From contig DEKJ01000021.1 of NCBI GenBank assembly GCA_002353825.1, positions 88,106 through 94,815 of the forward strand: a DNA stretch of 6,710 bases, in the 5' to 3' direction. The position numbers were made by a program, and so were the translations under genes. The notes beneath the pieces were generated by a model that saw nothing but the letters and a program-made list of their open reading frames with translations, searched no databases and had not been told where the DNA came from. Within the stretch, counting starts at the first letter, position 1, and each line of letters starts with the position of its first letter. The DNA comes from Prevotella sp. UBA2725 (GTDB lineage Bacteria > Bacteroidota > Bacteroidia > Bacteroidales > Bacteroidaceae). Of this stretch, positions 1-5,282 are shown one piece after another.

Positions 1-1318
1 TGACCTCGATGATCCTGTTGCCCTTACTCCTGAAGCATCTGCACCGCAGCGGGCATCCGTCGCACCTTTGGGCTCTGTATCTCGCCTTCTCCGCGACATA
101 CCCGCTTTCTGTCCTCTCACGCGATGTCCCTATCCTCACCATGTGCTGTCCCATCGGGCATACGTAGTAATCCTCGTCCGCGTTGTAGTACAGGGCCTGC
201 TGTGAGAAAGGGTCCGGCTCGTAGTGCATGCGCTGCTCTATGTGGAAGCGGTTGTACTTCACGTAAGCCTCAATCCCGGCCCTGTCCATAAAGTGGTAAT
301 TCTCCTCTGAGCCATACCCGGAGTCGGCGACCACCGTTGAGGGAAGCCTGTCATAGCGCTCATGGCATGATTTCAGGAATGGTATCATCGTAAGCAGGTC
401 GCCAGGTGTCTGGAACAGCCCGAAGTCAAGGATAAACTGGTTCTCTGTCCCTATTTGCAGGTTGTAGCCCGGTTTTGTCTGTCCGTTCATCATCGCGTCT
501 TCCTTCATTCTCATGAATGTCGCGTCCTTGTCTGTCTTGGAATAGGAGTTGCGCTTGCCGAGAGTCTCCAACTTCCGGTCATACTCTTCCAGCTTGTCAG
601 CGTGCTGACGGAGCTGTCTGACTTGCTGCCGCTCTTCCTTGCGTTTTTCTTTATCTTCCTTTGTAGAAGGCTCGGGGTTGGCTTCCAGGGTCTTGTTGAG
701 ACGCTCGGCCATGTCACGCAGGTCGTTTGGAGTGAAACTCAACGGCTCGTCTTCATTGCCGTTCTCCTGTGCAATGGAATCATCCACCTGCTCCAACAGG
801 ACCTTTATCTTCTCCATGAGTTTGGCACGGTTCTTCTCTGTCGACTTCCTCCATACAAAGGTGTACTTGTTCGCCTTTGACTCTATCTTCGTTCCGTCTA
901 TGTACTCTACGTCAAGACTGATGTAGCCCTTGTCCGCGAGCATGACCACAAGCTGGGTGAACACTTCGTTTATCTCATCCTTCACCCTGTTGCGGAAACG
1001 GTTGATGGTGTTGAAGTCCGGCTGTTCGTAGCCTGCCAGCCATATAAAATGTATGTCACGCTTCAGGGCTTTCTCTATCTTGCAGCATGAATAGATATTG
1101 TTCATGTAACCGTAAAGAATTGCCTTGAGCATCATCTTGGGGTGGTAAGGACTGCGCCCGCGCTCTCGGTATAGCTTGTGGAAATTACCCAGCTTGAGCT
1201 GGTCCACTATGGTGTCTACAATGCGGACGGGGTCGTTTTCCGCAATATCTTTGTCAAGACGTTGAGGAAAAAGGATAATTTGTTTGGGATTGTAATCCCG
1301 AAAGTGTAATTTTGCCAT
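1..1318 (-). CDS. IS1182-family DDE transposase, C-terminus missing at window edge
   Basis: Transposase that would cut and join the ends of its own insertion sequence. The frame is open from ATG at 1318-1316 to the left edge, giving 439 codons without a stop. Residues about 20-110 match the InsH-type N-terminal DNA-binding region (DUF772), with YHPKMMLKAILYGYMNNIYS at 58-77 and DFNTINRFR at 101-109. The first catalytic Asp is D141 in YIDGTKIESKAN. A charged coiled-coil-like insert covers about 160-250. The second catalytic Asp is D332 in VVADSGYGSEENY. A cysteine cluster CDGCPLRCRC at 429-438 follows, and the third acidic residue should lie beyond the edge. The start is the first ATG after a good promoter, with a leader of only about 11 nt. 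Nothing in the visible part is broken, so it could be active. Family assignment is from motif recognition, not a search. Confidence 0.93.
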   Translation of the reverse strand, partial: MAKLHFRDYNPKQIILFPQRLDKDIAENDPVRIVDTIVDQLKLGNFHKLYRERGRSPYHPKMMLKAILYGYMNNIYSCCKIEKALKRDIHFIWLAGYEQPDFNTINRFRNRVKDEINEVFTQLVVMLADKGYISLDVEYIDGTKIESKANKYTFVWRKSTEKNRAKLMEKIKVLLEQVDDSIAQENGNEDEPLSFTPNDLRDMAERLNKTLEANPEPSTKEDKEKRKEERQQVRQLRQHADKLEEYDRKLETLGKRNSYSKTDKDATFMRMKEDAMMNGQTKPGYNLQIGTENQFILDFGLFQTPGDLLTMIPFLKSCHERYDRLPSTVVADSGYGSEENYHFMDRAGIEAYVKYNRFHIEQRMHYEPDPFSQQALYYNADEDYYVCPMGQHMVRIGTSRERTESGYVAEKARYRAQRCDGCPLRCRCFRSKGNRIIEV

Positions 1319-1335
1319 GTAATTCGTTTATACCA

Positions 1336-1366
1336 CAAAGATACTAAATTTTTGTGATATGACAAA
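1336..1366 (-). promoter_or_regulatory. Bacteroidota-type promoter of the transposase
   Basis: On the minus strand, TTTG (complement of 1363-1366) is followed after 19 nt by TATCTTTG (complement of 1336-1343), matching the -33 TTG / -7 TAnnTTTG consensus of the Bacteroidota primary sigma factor. Transcription would begin near 1329. The -33 box lies inside the outer arm of the adjacent hairpin (1362-1395), so the promoter and the hairpin share sequence. Confidence 0.7.
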
Positions 1367-1398
1367 GCCCCGGCTTGTGAAAGTCGAGGCTTTGTTTT
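1362..1398 (+). terminator. Hairpin inside the IS end, terminator-like on the plus strand
   Basis: ACAAAGCC (1362-1369) pairs with GGCTTTGT (1388-1395). After one C/A mismatch, CGGCTT (1371-1376) pairs with AAGTCG (1381-1386) with one G-T pair, closing a GTGA tetraloop. Including 1395, the plus strand runs into four T (1395-1398) and then A. In this orientation it would stop antisense transcripts crossing the transposase from the left. On the minus strand there is no T-run, and the hairpin lies just upstream of the transposase transcript. Such structures commonly insulate IS ends; that role here is inference. Confidence 0.5.
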
Positions 1399-1425
1399 AA
1401 AAAATAATACGGAAAAGAGGATGAA

Positions 1426-1446
1426 CCAGAATTTTGATACACCCTC
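1426..1446 (-). repeat. Probable terminal inverted repeat of the IS
   Basis: On the minus strand the sequence starting at 1446 reads GAGGGTGTATCAAAATTCTG, resembling IS1182-family ends. The matching repeat at the far end is outside the window, so this is a pattern-based call only. Confidence 0.5.
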
Positions 1447-1540
1447 CGAGCCATCATGTCAAAAAGACTGAGTATTAATCCACATTATTATATTCAGCAA
1501 AACCACAAGATAGAAAGTTTTTCTAAATTTTCCAAGAATA
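1447..1540. other. AT-rich spacer between the IS end and the leader-RNA promoter
   Basis: No coding frame of note. The only local structure is a 6-bp hairpin, TAGAAA (1511-1516) with TTTCTA (1520-1525). If 1446 is the IS boundary, this is the native upstream flank of the promoter. Confidence 0.4.
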
Positions 1541-1574
1541 TTGTTGTAGCATTCAAAAAAAGTATTTATCTTTG
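1541..1574 (+). promoter_or_regulatory. Bacteroidota-type promoter of the structured leader RNA
   Basis: TTGTTG at 1541-1546 (the -33 TTG at 1544-1546) is followed after 20 nt by TATCTTTG at 1567-1574, a full match to TAnnTTTG. Expected start of transcription is near 1580. It precedes the first helix of the RNA exactly and would drive both the RNA and, by read-through, the gene group starting at 2045. Confidence 0.8.
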
Positions 1575-1579
1575 CATCC

Positions 1580-1957
1580 AAGAACCTTCGTAATGGCATT
1601 CTTCAGTTAACTTCTTTAAGAAGGAAAATTGTTGATATGTTCAAAAATAGCAGGCAAGAGAGCCTACTATATTACCAAAGGTCTTGACATATACATAGAA
1701 AGGCGTAACTGTACGCTTTGGTTTTGACGGTCTAAGAATCTAGCAAGTTCCAACTGTTTGTCAAAAACAAAGTAACGGGGACGCCCATTCGGATGTAACT
1801 TATAGTTTATGCAATGTGGTAGCCATAGGTATATCATGTTGTAAAACCTATATATAGTACATCTGCGTGGGGTTCAGCGTTGCTTGTTTCGGCAAACAAG
1901 GTAATGCTAGAACCTTTAGACCGTGGAACAAGCAACAGCTTGACTCCACGTTTTTTT
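1580..1957 (+). ncRNA. Long structured leader RNA, possible DUF805-motif relative
   Basis: About 380 nt between a good promoter and a good terminator hold no credible ORF but many helices. From 5' to 3' these are 1580-1586/1595-1603 (with a 2-nt bulge); 1611-1615/1619-1623; 1648-1655/1662-1669 (one mismatch); 1716-1728/1760-1772 (12 pairs, one mismatch); 1792-1797/1858-1863 enclosing 1825-1830/1846-1851; and the terminal stem 1866-1888/1927-1950, which contains 1890-1892/1921-1923 and 1898-1902/1912-1916. Helices were found by eye. The RNA could be a cis-acting leader (attenuator or riboregulator) for the genes from 2045, or a separate trans-acting RNA. From memory, DUF805 and DUF805b RNA motifs are known in Bacteroidota beside DUF805 genes, and a DUF805 gene lies at 5283-5861. 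I cannot confirm that this is one of those families. It does not show tmRNA, 6S, riboswitch or intron hallmarks I recognise. Confidence 0.72.
1866..1957 (+). terminator. Intrinsic terminator/attenuator closing the leader RNA
   Basis: CGTGGGGTT (1866-1874) pairs with GACTCCACG (1942-1950 with G-U pairs), then AGC (1876-1878) with GCT (1938-1940), then GTTGCTTGTT (1879-1888) with AACAAGCAAC (1927-1936). That gives 22 pairs with one mismatch and one bulged A. Seven T follow at 1951-1957. This is a strong Rho-independent terminator 88 nt before the first gene. It either ends a free-standing RNA or gates transcription into the operon. The apical part carries further helices, so it is more elaborate than an ordinary terminator. 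Confidence 0.8.
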
Positions 1958-2044
1958 GTGTATACCAACCAAAAACTAGTTGAAAACAATTCATTCGTTA
2001 GGGGTCAACGAGTATGAAAAGGTATTAATTCTAAAAAAAATCAT
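1958..2044 (+). other. Untranslated spacer between terminator and first gene
   Basis: Contains no promoter that I can recognise, which suggests that the first gene depends on read-through of the terminator at 1866-1957. GTTGA (1979-1983) can pair with TCAAC (2005-2009). The eight A at 2033-2040 just before the ATG are typical of translation-start leaders in this phylum, and no Shine-Dalgarno sequence is present. Confidence 0.4.
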
Positions 2045-2389
2045 ATGAGGTATTACCTAAACAGAAATGGCAGTAAGGTTGGTCCCTTCACGCCAAAAGA
2101 GTTGACAGAGCAGAATGTAGTTCCACTCGATTTAGTTTGCCCAGAAGGCTCTGATAAGGAAACTTACGCTTCTGAAATTCAAGAACTTAAGCCCTTTATT
2201 ACCACTTTCGAGCAGGACATCGCTAGCGAGAGGAAAAGAAGTCTTATTAAAGGTATTGGTGGCATTGCTGCTTTTGCCATCATTATAGCTCTGCTTGTAT
2301 CTTTTACAACAATACCACTAACACCTATACTCGGTGTCATTGGTTTCTTTGTTGCAATTGCAGCTATCGTTCGTTTCAGCATCGTTTGA
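2045..2389 (+). CDS. GYF_2-like domain membrane protein, possibly cut short by TGA
   Basis: 114 aa. Residues 3-50 resemble the bacterial GYF_2 domain (YYLNRNGSKVGPFTPKEL, then V-P-L-D-L and a final ELKPF). In eukaryotes GYF domains bind proline-rich peptides; the bacterial role is unclear. Two membrane segments follow, at about 69-89 and 92-109. The protein ends in FSIV at a TGA (2387-2389), but the same frame stays open and hydrophobic afterwards (YVAIGLGCVAIVL) and runs into the next gene at 2438. This suggests one 219-residue multi-pass protein interrupted by a stop. It is the first gene after the structured leader, and its ATG follows an A-rich stretch. Domain call is by eye. Whether it is one broken or two real genes is open. 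Confidence 0.75.
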   Translation: MRYYLNRNGSKVGPFTPKELTEQNVVPLDLVCPEGSDKETYASEIQELKPFITTFEQDIASERKRSLIKGIGGIAAFAIIIALLVSFTTIPLTPILGVIGFFVAIAAIVRFSIV

Positions 2390-2437
2390 TATGTCGCTAT
2401 CGGACTTGGTTGTGTTGCTATTGTCTTAAGACCAGAA

Positions 2438-2704
2438 ATGAGAACATTCGTAATAGGTCTTATTATCGGTGTCGCTGTAATATTAACAGTGCTTACACCT
2501 ATCGTATTAGTTAAGTATTTACGATATGCTCTTACTGGCATAGGTGGAGCACTTCTGATCTATCTTCTGTTTGCGGAAGGTGCCGTCTTGTCTGTTGCAT
2601 CCTTAATAGGAGTCGTTGCAGTTTTATTTGTTTATGCCGCTATTGTAGACTGGCTTGTTTTCAGTGTGGAGAAATCACTGAACCGCCAGTACGAAGTACG
2701 ATAA
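2438..2704 (+). CDS. Small multi-pass membrane protein, or distal half of the GYF gene
   Basis: 88 aa and almost wholly hydrophobic. Membrane segments lie at about 4-25, 33-50 and 52-76, followed by a short basic tail (KSLNRQYEVR). It has no recognised domain. It lies in the same frame as 2045-2389, separated by one TGA and 16 open codons, whose translation looks like the second half of a membrane helix. If those are genuine coding sequence, the true product is the C-terminal part of a single GYF membrane protein. If not, ATG 2438 starts an independent small gene. No Shine-Dalgarno site is present before this ATG, and the preceding bases AAGACCAGAA give weak support for initiation. Function unknown. 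Confidence 0.6.
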   Translation: MRTFVIGLIIGVAVILTVLTPIVLVKYLRYALTGIGGALLIYLLFAEGAVLSVASLIGVVAVLFVYAAIVDWLVFSVEKSLNRQYEVR

Positions 2705-2759
2705 ATATAACTTCTAAAAATCCAGGCAATAGTAGTTGCTAATACTAGATTCTAAACAA

Positions 2760-2799
2760 AAAGTCTATTCACAACTAAACTAATTGTGGATAGACTTTA
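2760..2799 (+). terminator. Stem-loop after the GYF gene pair, terminator on both strands
   Basis: AAAGTCTAT (2760-2768) pairs with ATAGACTTT (2790-2798). With a T-G pair at 2769/2789, the stem continues as CACAA (2770-2774) with TTGTG (2784-2788). That is 15 pairs closing a 9-nt loop. The T-run is short on the plus strand (TTTATATT) but good on the minus strand (TTTTTGTTT). It probably ends or attenuates the 2045-2704 transcript. The next gene starts only 17-29 nt after the stem. Confidence 0.65.
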
Positions 2800-2827
2800 T
2801 ATTAAAAGCGATAGTATGGGCACATTC

Positions 2828-3712
2828 ATGTCAAAGTTATCTTTGTATGACATTTTTAGTATGTTAATACCAGGGGGAATTATAATGTTTGCCTTCTTAA
2901 TTAACATTGAATGCCTTCACAGTTTCTTATTAACATACATAAATGGACATGAAACATTTGTCGTTGTATTATTTCTTGGACCTATTGCTTATATTATAGG
3001 TATAGGCAATCATATTCTTACACACTGGACATGGAGTTTTTTCAAAAACTATCCCATTTTGTTAATGGATTGCTTAAAGAGCGAAATTAAACAATTTGAT
3101 AAAGCTACAATATTACAAGAAATCTATACCTCTTGTATCAAAAACTCAAATAAAGCAGAACTTTCATCTACTGATGATTATATAGGCTTTACTTTTGTTG
3201 CCATTCTTGCGCTTATTTCCATAAGTTCCATAGGAGGCATCATTGTATCCATAGATTCTATTGGATATTTTTATATAGTATTATCAACTTTGTTCATCAT
3301 CCTAAGTTTATGCACTATTAGGTATTGGAATAATGGAGACATTATTTACGCTAAGATCATAAAAAATGAATATTATAAAGCTTACTATTATATCCAACAA
3401 AAAAGCAAGAATACGGATATCTCGGTTATTGAGGGACAAGTAGCTTTTCTACAGTCTATGTTACTACCATTAGCTTTAATGATTATCTTGCCCAAATTAA
3501 TACCATGTTCATATGGCGTCATTAGGCTTGTCTTATTCATTATCTTTCTGATTATTTTTCCTATAATCTACAATAGGATTAGAAAGATTCATTCAAGAGT
3601 ATGGGAAGATTATAACTTTTTGCACGATCAATCTAATATAAAAAAATATGAAAAAGCTACTTGTTTTATTTATTCCTGTATTTATTTTGCTCACATGCGC
3701 TTCTTGTGGTGA
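2828..3712 (+). CDS. Multi-pass inner-membrane protein of unknown function
   Basis: 294 aa from the ATG at 2828. The frame could begin at ATG 2816 or GTG 2786, but the GTG lies inside the terminator stem, and the sequence MSKLSLYDIFSMLIPGG makes a natural start. Membrane segments are at about 9-29, 43-60, 121-140, 144-164, 209-225 and 231-248. A loop of about 60 residues (61-120) and a second of about 40 residues (165-205, rich in Tyr and Lys) lie between them. The YD-x-(F/L)-x5-PG start resembles uncharacterised bacterial membrane proteins I have seen in accessory regions, but I cannot name a family. The last 21 codons overlap the next gene in another frame. No promoter was recognised between the terminator at 2760-2799 and this gene. 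Confidence 0.8.
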   Translation: MSKLSLYDIFSMLIPGGIIMFAFLINIECLHSFLLTYINGHETFVVVLFLGPIAYIIGIGNHILTHWTWSFFKNYPILLMDCLKSEIKQFDKATILQEIYTSCIKNSNKAELSSTDDYIGFTFVAILALISISSIGGIIVSIDSIGYFYIVLSTLFIILSLCTIRYWNNGDIIYAKIIKNEYYKAYYYIQQKSKNTDISVIEGQVAFLQSMLLPLALMIILPKLIPCSYGVIRLVLFIIFLIIFPIIYNRIRKIHSRVWEDYNFLHDQSNIKKYEKATCFIYSCIYFAHMRFLW

Positions 3713-4283
3713 CAATAGACAGGCTCAACAACTTGATGGCTCTTGGGAAGGGGGCATAACCATTAATTATGATGACCAAAGCAATGAAAACCAAGATGTA
3801 TACCAAAATTTTAAATATATAAAAAACGATTATAAAGATGGCGGAGACCTTATAGAAGTAAGATCATGTCATGTAAAAAACATTGATTTAGATGACATGA
3901 CCATGGATGTCAAATACCACACTTACATAGAAGGAATATGGGAGATCATAGCCGGAGATCTGTACATTAAATATAATGTGTCTACATTAAAAGTTAAAGT
4001 GGACGCAAATGACGTTAAACTTCACTATAATAATGTGCTTGCAAAACTAAACGTAGTCTCCGACTTGCTCGAAGGATTTACGGTTTATGACATAGTAGAT
4101 GACCTGCAGAAAGAACTATACAAAGACATGTTCCATGAGTACAAAAGCGACGATGACGATAATGAATCTGCATATCAGAATCTCAAAATTGATGGTAATA
4201 GCATGAGCTATACTACTGCTGATATCGGGGAGATTACATTTGAGAAAAAAAATGTCAATGTTAACAAAATCTTTGAGGAATAA
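3648..4283 (+). CDS. Predicted lipoprotein of unknown function
   Basis: 211 aa. The N-terminus is a lipoprotein signal peptide: MKK, a hydrophobic core at 4-16, and a lipobox ending at C20 (TCASC, followed by GDN). The mature part starts with an LDGSWEGG motif like the first strand of lipocalin-like and similar small beta-barrel domains in Bacteroidota lipoproteins. It continues with alternating beta-type sequence (for example LIEVRSC, MTMDVKYHTYI, LYIKYNVSTLKVKV) and an acidic stretch KSDDDDNES at about 166-174. The likely location is anchored in the inner or outer membrane facing the periplasm. It starts inside the preceding gene (65-nt overlap) and ends 8 nt before the zinc-ribbon gene, so all three are likely translated from one mRNA. 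An A-rich stretch precedes the ATG. Confidence 0.85.
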   Translation: MKKLLVLFIPVFILLTCASCGDNRQAQQLDGSWEGGITINYDDQSNENQDVYQNFKYIKNDYKDGGDLIEVRSCHVKNIDLDDMTMDVKYHTYIEGIWEIIAGDLYIKYNVSTLKVKVDANDVKLHYNNVLAKLNVVSDLLEGFTVYDIVDDLQKELYKDMFHEYKSDDDDNESAYQNLKIDGNSMSYTTADIGEITFEKKNVNVNKIFEE

Positions 4284-4291
4284 CGGATTAT

Positions 4292-5260
4292 ATGGAAACT
4301 AGAAAATATAAAAAATGTCCCTACTGTGGAGAGATGATAATGGCAACGGCAAAGAAATGTCGTTACTGTGGTTCATGGATACAAGGAGATGAAAGGCACA
4401 TGATGCGCTGCCCATCTTGTGGTGAAATGATAGATAAGACAATAGTTACTTGTCCCTATTGTGGAGAAAGGGTAAAAAATAGCCAGCCACAATATAACGA
4501 GAATTTGTCAAGTAATGATAACTCTAAGGATAATTATGAAATTGAAAATATTATTGCTGATGATTCACAGAATGAACAACAAGATACTATTGATACATCA
4601 GAATTTACAAGTATGGAGAATGATGAGGACAAAGAGTTCATTGAAATAAAAAATTATGTTCATTGCGATAGTATTATAATAAACATCTTGTGTGTCGTAG
4701 GACTTCTTGGCTCTCTTTTCAGCGATTTGGATAATGTGAACATACTAAATATGGTATCAGGAACCAATTTAGGAAGTATTGTAATACCCATTTATAACAA
4801 TATTCCCACAATATTTTTCAATTTAATGGATGGTGTTGGTTTCTGTGGACTCATGTATTTGCTAAAGAATGCATTATGCAGGTTTGGGAAGCCTATGAAT
4901 GGCTTAATATGGGCATTAATAATATGTTATGCATTAGCTTCGTGCATCTCTGATTCCATTGACGTAGAGAATACATTCTCTCAGTTATTAGCATTTGCAA
5001 CTATATTGTTGATGATTATAATTGGGTTCAAAATGAAAAATGGATATAATAATGATGTCAAGACATTAGGTATCGTTTTCTTTGCTTGCCCTATTGGACT
5101 CATATCCATTATAATATTGTTTTCTTTATTATCAGCATCCGTTGGCATACCAGAAAGTTCAGCAGATGCAATCGATGCAGTTGCAGAATTGGTTTGTACA
5201 TTGGTTATGTACATTGCACTTGGAAAGCGAGTAGGATGCACTCTTAATTTTTGGAACTAA
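4292..5260 (+). CDS. Double zinc-ribbon multi-pass membrane protein
   Basis: 322 aa. Two zinc ribbons stand at the N-terminus. The first has C9-x2-C12 and C23-x2-C26 (CPYCGE, CRYCG); the second has C40-x2-C43 and C54-x2-C57 (CPSCGE, CPYCG). An acidic, Asn/Gln/Asp-rich flexible linker (about 62-120) follows, then about six membrane segments, at roughly 127-146, 160-180, 182-196, 204-220, 230-247, 257-281 and possibly 295-310. The zinc ribbons should lie in the cytoplasm, but their partner is unknown. The first ribbon is nearly the same as the one in the next gene (K-K-C-P-x-C-G-E then A-K-K-C-R-Y-C-G-x-W), so the two share a module. Spacing to both neighbours is short (8 and 22 nt). The membrane part matches no family I can name. 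Confidence 0.85.
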   Translation: METRKYKKCPYCGEMIMATAKKCRYCGSWIQGDERHMMRCPSCGEMIDKTIVTCPYCGERVKNSQPQYNENLSSNDNSKDNYEIENIIADDSQNEQQDTIDTSEFTSMENDEDKEFIEIKNYVHCDSIIINILCVVGLLGSLFSDLDNVNILNMVSGTNLGSIVIPIYNNIPTIFFNLMDGVGFCGLMYLLKNALCRFGKPMNGLIWALIICYALASCISDSIDVENTFSQLLAFATILLMIIIGFKMKNGYNNDVKTLGIVFFACPIGLISIIILFSLLSASVGIPESSADAIDAVAELVCTLVMYIALGKRVGCTLNFWN

Positions 5261-5282
5261 ATAAACGCATAAAAGCACAGAT

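Larger units (their letters stand above)
1..1446 (-). mobile_element. IS1182-family insertion sequence, partial (5' end of element)
   Basis: The segment contains an IS1182-like transposase read leftwards and cut by the window edge, its promoter, a strong hairpin and a probable terminal inverted repeat. Read on the minus strand from 1446, the outer end begins GAGGGTGTATCAAAATTCTG, the GAGG-start pattern I associate with IS1182-type ends. The boundary at 1446 is inferred, because the opposite end and the target-site duplication lie outside the window. The element is visibly richer in GC than the neighbouring DNA to its right, as expected for an inserted module. It lies about 95 bp upstream of the -33 box of the leader RNA, so it probably spared that promoter. 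Confidence 0.85.

Noticed and set aside
455..926. Two plus-strand frames of 141 and 95 codons
   Set aside because: They lie opposite the transposase, which has clear family motifs on the minus strand. Their translations have no recognisable domain.
1580..1957. tmRNA, 6S RNA, or group I/II intron
   Set aside because: No tRNA-like end or tag frame, no typical 6S open-bubble pattern, and no intron core or domain V sequence was recognised.
2179..2541. Minus-strand frame of 120 codons
   Set aside because: It is antisense to the GYF/membrane genes. Its Ile/Thr-rich translation mirrors hydrophobic codons on the other strand.
2786..2827. GTG or upstream ATG (2816) as the start of the membrane protein
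   Set aside because: The GTG is inside the terminator stem. ATG 2828 gives a typical N-terminus. ATG 2816 cannot be excluded.
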